Positions 17,383 through 25,395 of a stretch of DNA of 64,000 bases are shown here, one piece after another. The first letter of the stretch is position 1. Every line of letters starts with the position of its first letter. The DNA comes from Pelomonas sp. CA6. Lineage in GTDB: Bacteria > Pseudomonadota > Gammaproteobacteria > Burkholderiales > Burkholderiaceae_C. The notes beneath the pieces were generated by a model. It worked only from the letters and a program-made list of their open reading frames with translations. It did not search any database and had not been told where the DNA came from. The DNA is taken from NCBI RefSeq assembly GCF_022549225.1, contig NZ_JAKZFD010000010.1, positions 124,001-188,000 of the forward strand. The letters are read 5' to 3'. A program made the translations under genes and the position numbers.

Positions 17383-19347
17383 TCAGGCAGCGCGCAACAT
17401 CGGCAGTTCGGGCAGGTCGACGCGCTCGACCACCTCCAGCCGCAGGCTTGGCATCAGTTCGTGGAAGGACAGCACCGGCGTGTCGAAAGCATCGGCCTCG
17501 ATCAGGCGGCGTAGGTGCCAGCGGACATCGACAGCCGTGACGATGGCGGCCGCGCCGTGGCTGCGGATGGCCTGTACCAGCGCGCCAGCGATCTGCTGCG
17601 CCTGCTGCGGATCGATCGCGAGCTGGGCCGTCCCGCCACTGACGCGGATCCCCTGGCGCACCGTGTCCTCCAGCGCCGGACTGAGCATCAAGCAGCGCAG
17701 ATGGCCATCGGGCGCGACCCGGTGGCTGGTCTGTCGCTTCAGGGCGATCCGGGCAAACTCGGTGAGGGTCTGGACATCCTTCTCCCGCTGGCCGGTTTCG
17801 GCGAGCGACTCCAGCACATCGCGCAGGTTGCGGATCGAAATTTCCTCGGCCACCAGGCGCCTGAGCACATCGGCCACGCGCTGAATCGGCAGCGCCCTCA
17901 ATACTTCCTTGACCACGTCGGGCAGCTCGGTGGAGGCCTGGGTGAGCATCGCCGTTGTCTCCTGGATGCCGACGAACAACGGCGCATTGCGGCGCAGTAC
18001 CTGGCGCAGCGACTCGGCCAAGGCGGCGTCGGCGTCAGGGCCGCCCGGTTGCGCGCCGGAGGCCACGGGCGTCTCGTAGACCAGCAGCTGCCAGCCATTG
18101 CCATGCTCCGGGCCACGGCCATGCAGCGCGATGCGCGGCAGCGGCACACCCAGGTACAGCTGGAACTCCGCGGCCATGCGACCGAGAGCTTCCCCCAGCT
18201 GGCGTCCGGCGTCGCCCTGCAGCGCGGGGGCCGGCAGCAGCAGGAGCAATGGCAGTGCCGGTGGAAGCTGGGTGGCCGGGGCGCTCTGCACCGCGGGCGG
18301 GGGGGCGACCCGGCGGGCGGGCAGGGCGCGGCTGCGCCAGCGCTCGACCCGGCGTTGCCATTGCGGCATCAGCAGCAGGCCGCTGCCCAGCATGACCGCG
18401 GCCAGCAGCAGGAAGACGGGCGCCGGAAAGCCGGGCACCAGGCTGAACAGCACGCAGACGCCGCCGCCCACCACCAGCACCCGCGGCTTGGCGCCGAGCT
18501 GGCGACGGATGGCATCGCCGAGGTGGCGCTCGTCCTCGTCGGCCGTGCGGGTGACGATGAGGCCCGCGGCCATTGCGCCCAGCAATGCCGGGATCTGCGC
18601 CACCATGCCTTCGCCGATGGACAGGATGGAATAGGTGTGCAGCGCCTGTCCCACGGCCAGCTCCTGCTGCAGCACGCCGACCGCCAGGCCACCGATCAGG
18701 TTGACCGCGATGATGACGATGCCGGCGATCGCATCGCCCTTCACGAATTTCATCGCGCCGTCCAGGCTGCCGTGCAGCTTGGACTCCAGCTCCAGATGGC
18801 GGCGCTTGCGCTTGGCTTCGTCCTTGTCGATCAGGCCGGAGCGGAGGTCCGAGTCGATGGACAGCTGCTTGCCCGGCATCGCGTCGAGCGAGAAGCGCGC
18901 CGCCACCTCGGCCACTCGCTCGGCGCCCTTGGCGATGACGATGAACTGCACCACGGTGATGATGATGAACACCACCAGACCGACCACCAGGTTGCCGCCC
19001 GCGACCAGCTTGCCGAAGGTGTCGATGATGTGGCCGCCATCGGCATGCAGCAGGATCTGCCGGGTCGTGGCGATCGACAGGGCCAGCCGGAACAGCGTCG
19101 TGATCAGCAGCAGACTGGGAAAGACCGCAAATTCGGTTGGACCGGCGATGTACATCGCCACCAGCAGCAGCACGATGCCGGAAGCGATGTTCGCCGCGAC
19201 CAGCAAGTCGATCAGCCACAGCGGCAGGGGCAGCACCATCAGCGCGACGATGGCGATCACGCCGGCCACGAGCAGCAGGTCGACATAGCGCGACAGCAGC
19301 CCTTCGCGGACGCCGTCGATCCGGGGCAGGAAGGCGTTGAGACTCAC
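17383..19347 (-). CDS. sctV: T3SS major export apparatus protein SctV
   Basis: The 654-residue FlhA/SctV-family protein starts at a GTG (19347) with GGAGG six bases upstream. Seven or eight membrane helices occupy the first 330 residues. The FHIPEP region appears as ASGIVLLLVAMYI, GPTEFAVFPSLLLITTLFRL and MPGKQLSIDSDLRSGLIDKD. A large cytoplasmic domain follows and forms the nonameric ring that receives substrates. It is preceded by a 21-codon mini-ORF overlapping both neighbours and followed by sctC eight bases later or 62 bases later, depending on the sctC start. Confidence 0.96.
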   Translation of the reverse strand: MSLNAFLPRIDGVREGLLSRYVDLLLVAGVIAIVALMVLPLPLWLIDLLVAANIASGIVLLLVAMYIAGPTEFAVFPSLLLITTLFRLALSIATTRQILLHADGGHIIDTFGKLVAGGNLVVGLVVFIIITVVQFIVIAKGAERVAEVAARFSLDAMPGKQLSIDSDLRSGLIDKDEAKRKRRHLELESKLHGSLDGAMKFVKGDAIAGIVIIAVNLIGGLAVGVLQQELAVGQALHTYSILSIGEGMVAQIPALLGAMAAGLIVTRTADEDERHLGDAIRRQLGAKPRVLVVGGGVCVLFSLVPGFPAPVFLLLAAVMLGSGLLLMPQWQRRVERWRSRALPARRVAPPPAVQSAPATQLPPALPLLLLLPAPALQGDAGRQLGEALGRMAAEFQLYLGVPLPRIALHGRGPEHGNGWQLLVYETPVASGAQPGGPDADAALAESLRQVLRRNAPLFVGIQETTAMLTQASTELPDVVKEVLRALPIQRVADVLRRLVAEEISIRNLRDVLESLAETGQREKDVQTLTEFARIALKRQTSHRVAPDGHLRCLMLSPALEDTVRQGIRVSGGTAQLAIDPQQAQQIAGALVQAIRSHGAAAIVTAVDVRWHLRRLIEADAFDTPVLSFHELMPSLRLEVVERVDLPELPMLRAA

Positions 19348-19409
19348 TGGAGGCCTCCGCGGGGGAGGTATCCCGGGAGTCGCACTTGGGTGCGGCCTTG
19401 CGTGCTCAT
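19344..19409 (-). CDS. 21-codon mini-ORF bridging the transglycosylase gene and sctV
   Basis: An ATG overlaps the transglycosylase stop (ATGA) and opens a 21-codon frame that begins Met-Ser-Thr. Its TGA overlaps the GTG of sctV (GTGA). This reproduces the arrangement before sctO. Peptide function is unknown; a translational-coupling role is inferred. The sctV ribosome site GGAGG lies within its last codons. Confidence 0.3.
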   Translation of the reverse strand: MSTQGRTQVRLPGYLPRGGLQ

Positions 19410-20353
19410 GGCTTGTCCTGATCGGGCCGCTGGGCGATGGCCTCGCGCAGGGCGCGGTAGGCGCGCAAGACCTGGCTGACGTAGTCGCGGGTCTCGGGGT
19501 AGTCGGGGACGCGGTTGCCGTGGCGCTGCACCGCGCCTTCGCCAGCGTTGTAGGCCGCCAGCACCAGAGGCAGGCTGTTGCCGAAGCGGGCCTGAAGCGT
19601 CTTCAGGTAAGCCGCGCTGACGTCCACATTGATCGGCGCCGACAACAGTTCGCGCTGTGGGTCGTTCACGCCGAAACGCCTTGCGGTGGCCGGCATCACC
19701 TGCATCACACCACGGGCGCCGGCGTGCGACACCGCCGCCGGGTTGTGCCGCGACTCCACATGCGCGATCGCGTGGAGCAGCAAGGGGTCGATGTCATGGC
19801 GCCGCGCCGCGTCGTTTAACGTTTGCGCGAGGGCCAGAATGCGTGCCGTGCCCGAGCGCGATGCTGGCTCCATCGGGCGGCCGGCGGAGGGGGGCTCCAT
19901 CTCCAGTTCGTCGAGCGGCGACGGCCGGGTCACTGGGCGGGGCAGCGGCGCTGGCGCCCCTTCGGCGAGCATGCCGCCGCGCACGCCAGTCGTGTACAGG
20001 TCAAGTTGAGCGGCGCGCGCCGGTAAGGCCGCGGGCCGGTCCGGCGACGGGCCGCAGTAGCGGTCGATGAGGCTGAACTTGGTGCCGCCAGGGGGTGGGG
20101 TCAGGCCTTGCGCGGGGATCGCGGAGCCCGGCACAGCCGTGTCCGGCAGGGCGATGCGGTCGGCCGAGGCGGCGCATGGCAGGCTCTGCGCCGCGGCCTG
20201 GGCCACCAGGGTGGTCCCCAGCACCAGCGGCCCGGCGCTGCGTGCCACGGCGGCCATCGACAGCAGGGGCGAAGGCCCCCGGTGTCCTGTCCGCCCGGGG
20301 CGAGCCCCACGTACGCAAGCCTGAACGGCCCGGTGTTTCCACAGGTGCTGCAT
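19406..20353 (-). CDS. T3SS-associated lytic transglycosylase
   Basis: The ATG at 20353 has GGGAGG eight bases upstream and gives 315 residues. A leader with a hydrophobic stretch (AAVARSAGPLVLGTTLVAQA) suggests export. After a Pro-rich linker, residues 170-310 form an SLT domain: HAIAHVESRHNPAAVS with catalytic Glu near 200, then GARGVMQVMPATARRFGV and LVLAAYNAGEGAVQRHG. Such enzymes (IpgF/Hpa2/VirB1-like) open peptidoglycan for the secretion machine. It is the first gene of the long T3SS operon and so marks the promoter side. The open frame continues upstream of 20353 without support. Confidence 0.9.
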   Translation of the reverse strand: MQHLWKHRAVQACVRGARPGRTGHRGPSPLLSMAAVARSAGPLVLGTTLVAQAAAQSLPCAASADRIALPDTAVPGSAIPAQGLTPPPGGTKFSLIDRYCGPSPDRPAALPARAAQLDLYTTGVRGGMLAEGAPAPLPRPVTRPSPLDELEMEPPSAGRPMEPASRSGTARILALAQTLNDAARRHDIDPLLLHAIAHVESRHNPAAVSHAGARGVMQVMPATARRFGVNDPQRELLSAPINVDVSAAYLKTLQARFGNSLPLVLAAYNAGEGAVQRHGNRVPDYPETRDYVSQVLRAYRALREAIAQRPDQDKP

Positions 20354-20664
20354 TGTTGTTGTCCTCCCTTTTGGGGTCGAACTATTCCGATGCGGCGCCG
20401 TTTCACCAATAGCCCACTTGGCTTTCTGTAAATGAATGTTTCGAGTCGGCGGATGCCTGGCATCGCTCTTGCCACTATGTTGTGCGGCCGAACAGGCAAG
20501 ACGTGACCCCTTAACACACATTCGGTTGCGACTGAAACGAAGACGTCATCCTGTTGGCGTCAACGGCGGGTCGAATGTGAACTTCGTCACGGTGCTCGAG
20601 GCCGGATCGGAAGGGTTCCCGTCCTGGTCTCGTGGGTGCGCTTTCCTACGGAGGTGGAGGGAGG
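20354..20664. promoter_or_regulatory. Divergent T3SS control region between the main operon and sctU
   Basis: This 311-base non-coding stretch separates the start of the minus-strand T3SS operon from plus-strand sctU and is less GC-rich than its surroundings. It must hold both promoters. The clearest element is the inverted repeat at 20458-20474. No PIP box, hrpII box, tts box or HrpL box was found by eye. No open frame in it looks coding. Confidence 0.6.
20458..20474. promoter_or_regulatory. Inverted repeat TGGCA-N7-TGCCA, possible operator or sigma-54-like element
   Basis: The 17-base sequence TGGCATCGCTCTTGCCA is a perfect 5-7-5 inverted repeat. Read on the plus strand it also has GG and GC ten bases apart with flanking TGGCA and TTGC, the layout of a -24/-12 sigma-54 promoter, about 190 bases before sctU. 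Either reading is plausible: operator for the FixJ-like regulator, or RpoN promoter. No activator for sigma-54 is encoded in the window. Confidence 0.35.
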
Positions 20665-21912
20665 ATGGCCGACAGCGGTGGGGACAAGACCGAAAAGCCC
20701 ACCCCGAAACGCCTGCTCGATGCCCGCAAGAAGGGCGACGTTCCGAAAAGCCGGGATCTCAGCGCGACCGTCACGCTGATCGTCTGGCTGCTGTTGTTCG
20801 CACTGCTGGTGCGACCGGCGGCGGATTCCGTCCGGGCGCTCTGTGAGCTGCTCTTCGAGTCGCTGGGCCAGGGGTGGCGCGCCGGGGATTTTGCGCGTGT
20901 GGCACGTGCCGTGGGCTGGGCGTCCGTCGAATGCCTGGGCTGGATTTCCGCCGCGCTCCTCCTGCCCGTGGCCGCGGCGGGATTGCTCACGGAATTCCTG
21001 CAGGTCGGCGCGGTGTGGGCGATGGACAAGGTCTCGCCCAAGCTGCAACACCTCGATCCCAGCGAGGGCATCAAGCGCATGTTCTCGATGGACAGCCTGG
21101 TCGAACTGCTCAAGAACATCGCCAAGTCGGCGGTGTTGCTGGGCCTGGGATGGCTGCTGGTTCGCCACAGCCTGCCGGACTGGATGGCCCTGGTGCGCCA
21201 GCACGGCGACGGCGGCCGCACCGTTGGCACGCTCCTGTGGGATGCCAGCTGGCGGCTGATCGCCTGGGCCATCGGTGCCTTTCTGCTGGTGGCCATGCTG
21301 GACGCCGTCTGGCAGCGCCACTCCTTCACGAAGAAGATGCGGATGAGCCTGCGCGACATTCGGCAGGAGTTCAAGGACAACGAAGGCGATCCGCTGCTCA
21401 AGCAGCAGCGCAAGCAGGCCCATGCGGAGTGGTCGCAGCAGAACGCCTCGCAGGCCGCCCGGCTGGCCAGCGCCCTGGTGGTCAATCCGACCCATGTCGC
21501 CGTGGCCATCGACTACGACCGTGAGCGTTGTCCGGTGCCTGTCGTTTCAGCCAAGGGCGAAGGCGAGGTGGCCGCCGCCATGCGGGCTGCCGCTGAGGAG
21601 GCCGGCGTGCCCATTGTGCGCAACGTGCCGCTGGCTCGCGACCTGCTGGCCCGGGCCGAGACCGGCGAGGTGATTCCGCCGGATCTGTTCGACATCGTCG
21701 CCGAGGTGGTTCTCTGGGCCGCGGAGCTGCGGCGGGAGATGGCGCAGGGCGAAGGCGCGGCGATGGGGAATGCCGATGGACAGGGGGCGGCAGGCCGTCG
21801 GCCCGCACCCGGCGAGGACGTGTCGGTGCGCCATCGCGCGCCGCGCGCGGGCAGCGCCGGCGGGGCGGCCGGGCATTCCACTGCGGACGACCCTAGTCGG
21901 GGTGGTCCCTGA
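20665..21912 (+). CDS. sctU: T3SS export apparatus switch protein SctU
   Basis: The ATG at 20665 follows a purine-rich ribosome site and gives 415 residues starting MADSGGDKTEKPTPKRLLDA, the standard SctU/FlhB opening. Four membrane helices lie between about 35 and 215. The cytoplasmic domain carries the autocleavage motif NPTH at about 274-277, which governs substrate switching. The last 60 residues are a Gly/Ala/Arg-rich tail longer than usual. It is the only core gene transcribed away from the main operon. Confidence 0.95.
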   Translation: MADSGGDKTEKPTPKRLLDARKKGDVPKSRDLSATVTLIVWLLLFALLVRPAADSVRALCELLFESLGQGWRAGDFARVARAVGWASVECLGWISAALLLPVAAAGLLTEFLQVGAVWAMDKVSPKLQHLDPSEGIKRMFSMDSLVELLKNIAKSAVLLGLGWLLVRHSLPDWMALVRQHGDGGRTVGTLLWDASWRLIAWAIGAFLLVAMLDAVWQRHSFTKKMRMSLRDIRQEFKDNEGDPLLKQQRKQAHAEWSQQNASQAARLASALVVNPTHVAVAIDYDRERCPVPVVSAKGEGEVAAAMRAAAEEAGVPIVRNVPLARDLLARAETGEVIPPDLFDIVAEVVLWAAELRREMAQGEGAAMGNADGQGAAGRRPAPGEDVSVRHRAPRAGSAGGAAGHSTADDPSRGGP

Positions 21913-22125
21913 CTGCCGATGGTCCTGACTTTCGGGAATGGAGCACTCGACATGAAATGCACACGTCGGCGCCGGGAAGGTCTTCGAGGAAACGATGGAG
22001 CGCTTCCCGACGCGGGCTTCAGGGTCACTGGCTGCCGGCTTCGGTGGCGGTGAGGTCAACACAGTGATCGACCGGATCAGCCTGCGGAGCGCAGGCGAAC
22101 GGCGGCACGAATCAGGAGAGAAGCA

Positions 22126-22821
22126 ATGTCTGGAGCTTTGAACAGCGTGATCGGCGGTGGCGGCGGTGGTCTTCTGAGCGCCATCGGTGGGGTGATCGGT
22201 GGCGCCTTCGGTGGCCCGATCGGCGCGATGATCGGCCAGGCCGTGGGCAACCTGCTGCAGGACGCGGTGGGCGAGGCCATCAGCGGCGCGGTCAACCAAC
22301 TGCAGGAAAAGCATGGCATGCCGAAGTTCGTCGGCGACGCCTTCAAAGAGAGTGCCCTGGGAGCGCTGAGCGCCCAGCGTAACAACAGTGTCTCCGCCGA
22401 CCTGCAGACCGCCGTCAAGGGCGAGATCGGCGGCTCGCTGGACAAGTTCAAGACCCGCCTGGAAGGCAGCATCGTCGACCACGTGCTGGCCGAAGTGAAA
22501 ATTTCCAAGCGCGGCGACGATGACTCTGGCGACGGCAGCGGCGGCTGGCTGCAGGCCATCGCCAAGGCCATGGGCAAGGTGCTGGGCGACAAGGCCGCCC
22601 ACATGGTCGAGCTGTCCCAGGACATGGCCGAACTCAACGGCAAGATCCAGGGTGCCAGCGGCTCCAACAAGGACCAGGACACCAAGAACGCCACCGCCTT
22701 CAACCAGAAGATGACCGATTTCCAGGCCACCAGCCAGGAATACAGCATCCTCAACAACACCTTCTCCACCGCCATCAAGGCGATCGGCGAAGCGATGGGC
22801 TCGATGGCTCGCAAGCAGTAA
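22126..22821 (+). CDS. Glycine-zipper protein with SctF-like C-terminus; candidate T3SS translocator or secreted filament protein
   Basis: This 231-residue protein has AGGAGAG shortly before its ATG. Residues 10-56 are a Gly-rich hydrophobic stretch with repeated GxxxG spacing (IGGVIGGAFGGPIGAMIGQA), typical of glycine zippers that insert into membranes. There is no classical signal peptide. Residues 137-231 match the putative needle protein: GSGGWLQAIAKAMGKVLGDK against GSGSWFEAMAEAWGKALDAK, and both end GxAxxxMARKQ. The middle is helical and charged. Next to sctU, this makes it a likely T3SS substrate. A pore-forming translocator or surface filament is the leading inference; harpin-like function is an alternative. 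Confidence 0.75.
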   Translation: MSGALNSVIGGGGGGLLSAIGGVIGGAFGGPIGAMIGQAVGNLLQDAVGEAISGAVNQLQEKHGMPKFVGDAFKESALGALSAQRNNSVSADLQTAVKGEIGGSLDKFKTRLEGSIVDHVLAEVKISKRGDDDSGDGSGGWLQAIAKAMGKVLGDKAAHMVELSQDMAELNGKIQGASGSNKDQDTKNATAFNQKMTDFQATSQEYSILNNTFSTAIKAIGEAMGSMARKQ

Positions 22822-22834
22822 TCACTGGTCGGCA

Positions 22835-22855
22835 CCGGACGCCGCGGGCGTCCGG
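22835..22855. terminator. Hairpin after the glycine-zipper gene
   Basis: CCGGACGCC and GGCGTCCGG form a perfect nine-base stem around a GCG loop, 14 bases after the stop. No T-run follows, so it is either a weak terminator or an mRNA-stabilising hairpin. Confidence 0.4.
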
Positions 22856-22967
22856 CACGGCATGGCGGGGAAAGCATGGCTTCCTCCGCCTTTCTCGCTT
22901 CCAGCTTCTTCGTTTCCTTTCCCGTTCTGCTTCTTCCTTCGTTCAGTCCAGGTCCCCAGGAGTCTTG

Positions 22968-24188
22968 ATGATGAGAGTACGCACCTCCGGTCGACAGTCC
23001 CGCGCCCAGGTCCTGATGGCCGCCGCATGCGCCGCTTGCCTGACGGCCGCTTGCGGCGGCGGGGGCGGTGGAAAAGACAATGGTGGCGCGCCGGTGGCGG
23101 TCGATCCGCCCGCACCTGCACCTGCACCTGCACCTGCACCTGCACCTGCACCTGCACCTGCACCTGCACCTGCACCTGCACCTGCACCTGCACCTGCACC
23201 TGCACCTGCACCTGCGCCGTCTGCAACACCGACCAGTCAGGGCCAATTGTTGATTGGCGTGGCCGGCGGCCTGCAGAAGTTGACCCTGGCCTCCGGGACC
23301 GCCATCCCTTTGCCGCCCAGCGCCGCCAAGGCCAATCTGGGGCGCAGCGACTATTGGTATGGCAGCGGGGGGGCTGGGTTGGTCCGCAAGGACAGTGCAC
23401 AAGAGCTCAGCTTCGTGGACCCGAACACCCTGGCCGTCACCGGAACGCTCAATCCCGCCAGCCTGGCTGGCACCGACCTGCCGGACTTTGTCGGTCCGGT
23501 GCGGATGTCTCCCGACGGCCGCCACCTTCTGGGCTACTTCAGGGCCAATTACCGCAGCACCCAGCCCACGCTCACGGTGATGGCCCGCGATGGCCGTGTG
23601 GTGATGCAGGGCTCCTCGCTGAGCTACGACCGCAGCGATCACGCGTGGGCGCTGGACTGGTTGCCGGATGGGCGCTTCGTCTATCTCGCCGACAAGCGCA
23701 TCGTCGTCAGTGGCATTGACGGCAATGGCACGATCCAGGGCGTGCTGGACCTGCCCGCCAACATCTCCACCACGGGCGCGGCGCTGCGCAGCAGCCCGGA
23801 TGGCAAGCAGCTTCTGCTGACCTTGGGCGTGCGCTACGGCAACACGTACTTCAATGTTCTCTTCATCGCCAATCTCGACGGAACCGGGCTGCGCCAGCTG
23901 ACCCGGCCCACGGATGCGGCGATTGCTGCGGGTGTGCGGCTGTCCCACGCCAATGCGGTGTGGTCGCCCGATGGACGCTGGGTGGCATTTGCCGTGCGTG
24001 GCGTCAATCCGGCGACCTCAGGCTTCTACGAGCCCTGCCAGCCGCTGCTGGTGATACCGTCGGACACCCCGCTGCTGCAGATCGATGGCGCGGCCGATCC
24101 GGCCGAGCGCCAGTTGACGATGATCGACGGCGCCGGCAACAAGTCGGTGCTCAAGGAATGCGGCAGCATCGAACTGACCTGGTGGTGA
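22968..24188 (+). CDS. Lipoprotein with Ala-Pro linker and TolB-like beta-propeller
   Basis: The ATG at 22968 has AGGAG five bases upstream. A signal peptide ends in the lipobox LTAAC, so the protein is probably a lipoprotein. A Gly run and an uninterrupted Ala-Pro linker encoded by the hexanucleotide array (about residues 48-83) follow. The rest looks like a WD40/TolB-type propeller, with blade motifs MSPDGRHLLGYF, LDWLPDGRFVYLAD, SSPDGKQLLLTL, FIANLDGTGLRQLTRPTD and VWSPDGRWVAFAV. The next gene is a paralog lacking the linker. Role is unknown; surface anchoring across the cell wall is a guess from the linker. Confidence 0.8.
   Translation: MMRVRTSGRQSRAQVLMAAACAACLTAACGGGGGGKDNGGAPVAVDPPAPAPAPAPAPAPAPAPAPAPAPAPAPAPAPAPAPAPSATPTSQGQLLIGVAGGLQKLTLASGTAIPLPPSAAKANLGRSDYWYGSGGAGLVRKDSAQELSFVDPNTLAVTGTLNPASLAGTDLPDFVGPVRMSPDGRHLLGYFRANYRSTQPTLTVMARDGRVVMQGSSLSYDRSDHAWALDWLPDGRFVYLADKRIVVSGIDGNGTIQGVLDLPANISTTGAALRSSPDGKQLLLTLGVRYGNTYFNVLFIANLDGTGLRQLTRPTDAAIAAGVRLSHANAVWSPDGRWVAFAVRGVNPATSGFYEPCQPLLVIPSDTPLLQIDGAADPAERQLTMIDGAGNKSVLKECGSIELTWW
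23112..23215 (+). repeat. Hexanucleotide tandem repeat (GCACCT)n, about 17 copies
   Basis: A perfect period-6 array lies inside the lipoprotein gene and encodes Ala-Pro repeats. Because the unit is a multiple of three, copy-number change by slippage lengthens or shortens the linker without a frameshift. The opposite frames read as His-Leu or Val-Gln repeats and are artefacts. Confidence 0.95.
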
Positions 24189-24191
24189 AGG

Positions 24192-25283
24192 ATGGCCCGC
24201 ATGCGCATGCCCTGGCCGGTCCGCCGCGCGGCGGGCCTCTTTCTGATCCTGTTGACAATGCAGGTCCTCGTGGCCGCCATGGCGGGCCCGGCCCAGGCCG
24301 CGGCGGATCCCTCGGAGGTCTTGCAGGGGCGGCTGGTCTATTACGACGTGGCACGACGCCGCCCGTTCCAGCTGGACCTGGTCACGGGCCGCATGCAGGC
24401 CTTGCCGGTGAGCCCGGTGGCTCAGCGCCGGGATACCTCGGACAGCTGGTATGCCGGCCCGATCAGCGGTAACGGTGAACTGGTGCGCATCGACCCGATC
24501 GGCAACATCACCTACCACGACGGCAAGGACTTCTCCCAGACCGGCGGCATCGACATGGAGCCGCTGCGTCAAATGAACCGCATGCCCAAGTTCTATGGGG
24601 CCAGGCTGTCTGGCGACGGGCGCTATCTGCTCGGCTACTGGGAGTTGGTGGACGGTCAGTCCGAGCCGCGGATGTTTGTGATGACCCGGGCGGGCGGCCG
24701 TGTGGAGGGCGATTCGCCACTGCGCTATCGGCGCTCGGACGCGCTCTTTGCCATCGACTGGCTGCCGGACGGCCGCTATGTCTACCTGGCCGGCGACAGC
24801 CTGGTCGTCGCCCGTCCCGGCGCAGGCGTGGAATCGCAGGTGCGCTTGGCGCTGCCGAGCAATGTCGGTGTGGTCCAGGGCGGGCTGTGGGCCAGTCCCG
24901 ATGGCCGGCGCGTGCTCTTGCTGCTGCCCCAGCAGCTCAACGGTAGTGCCTTCGGCGCGCTTTTCGTTGTCAACCTCGATGGCAGCGGGCTGCGGCAGCT
25001 GACACGGCCATCGGACCGGATGATCCGGGCCCGCGTGAGGCTCACCCCAGCGGCGCCGACTTGGTCGCCCGACGGTCGCCATGTGGCCTTCCTGATGCGT
25101 GGCGTGAATCCTGGCGTCTATGGCTTTGCCTCGGCCTGCGGTCCGGTCTTCGTCCTGCCGGTCGACGGGCCACTGCAGGCGGTCGACGATCTGGAGGATG
25201 TGGGGCGATTCGGTCTGGTGCCGGCGGGCCGCAAGGAAGCCTTGCAGGCTTGCCATGCCACACGCTTGATCTGGACGCGATGA
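24192..25283 (+). CDS. Exported beta-propeller protein, paralog of the upstream lipoprotein
   Basis: This 363-residue protein starts three bases after the previous stop. The N-terminal signal peptide is AAGLFLILLTMQVLVAAMAG with a likely AQA-AAD cleavage site. It shares blade motifs with its neighbour: IDWLPDGRYVYLAGDS, ASPDGRRVLLLLPQQ, FVVNLDGSGLRQLTRPSD and TWSPDGRHVAFLMRGVNPG. It has no lipobox and no Ala-Pro linker, so the pair may be one anchored and one soluble version. Both contain a late Cys pair (FASACGPVFV and EALQACHA; in the neighbour FYEPCQPLLV and LKECGS) that may form a disulfide. Function unknown. Confidence 0.8.
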   Translation: MARMRMPWPVRRAAGLFLILLTMQVLVAAMAGPAQAAADPSEVLQGRLVYYDVARRRPFQLDLVTGRMQALPVSPVAQRRDTSDSWYAGPISGNGELVRIDPIGNITYHDGKDFSQTGGIDMEPLRQMNRMPKFYGARLSGDGRYLLGYWELVDGQSEPRMFVMTRAGGRVEGDSPLRYRRSDALFAIDWLPDGRYVYLAGDSLVVARPGAGVESQVRLALPSNVGVVQGGLWASPDGRRVLLLLPQQLNGSAFGALFVVNLDGSGLRQLTRPSDRMIRARVRLTPAAPTWSPDGRHVAFLMRGVNPGVYGFASACGPVFVLPVDGPLQAVDDLEDVGRFGLVPAGRKEALQACHATRLIWTR

Positions 25284-25395
25284 AGCTGTGCGGTGCCATG
25301 CCGCACATTCGCGCCATGCAGGCCAGGCGCAAACGCCTTGCGTCGGCATATGTCCGCCACGTTGAACGGCTGTTCTCATGACAAGGAGTGTTCCC

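Noticed and set aside
23112-23215. CRISPR array
   Set aside because: The repeat is a simple hexamer with no spacers; no cas genes are present.
22822-23400. Frames reading long Val-Gln or His-Leu repeats
   Set aside because: They are the opposite or shifted readings of the hexanucleotide array; the Ala-Pro frame continues into a sensible protein with signal peptide and ribosome site.
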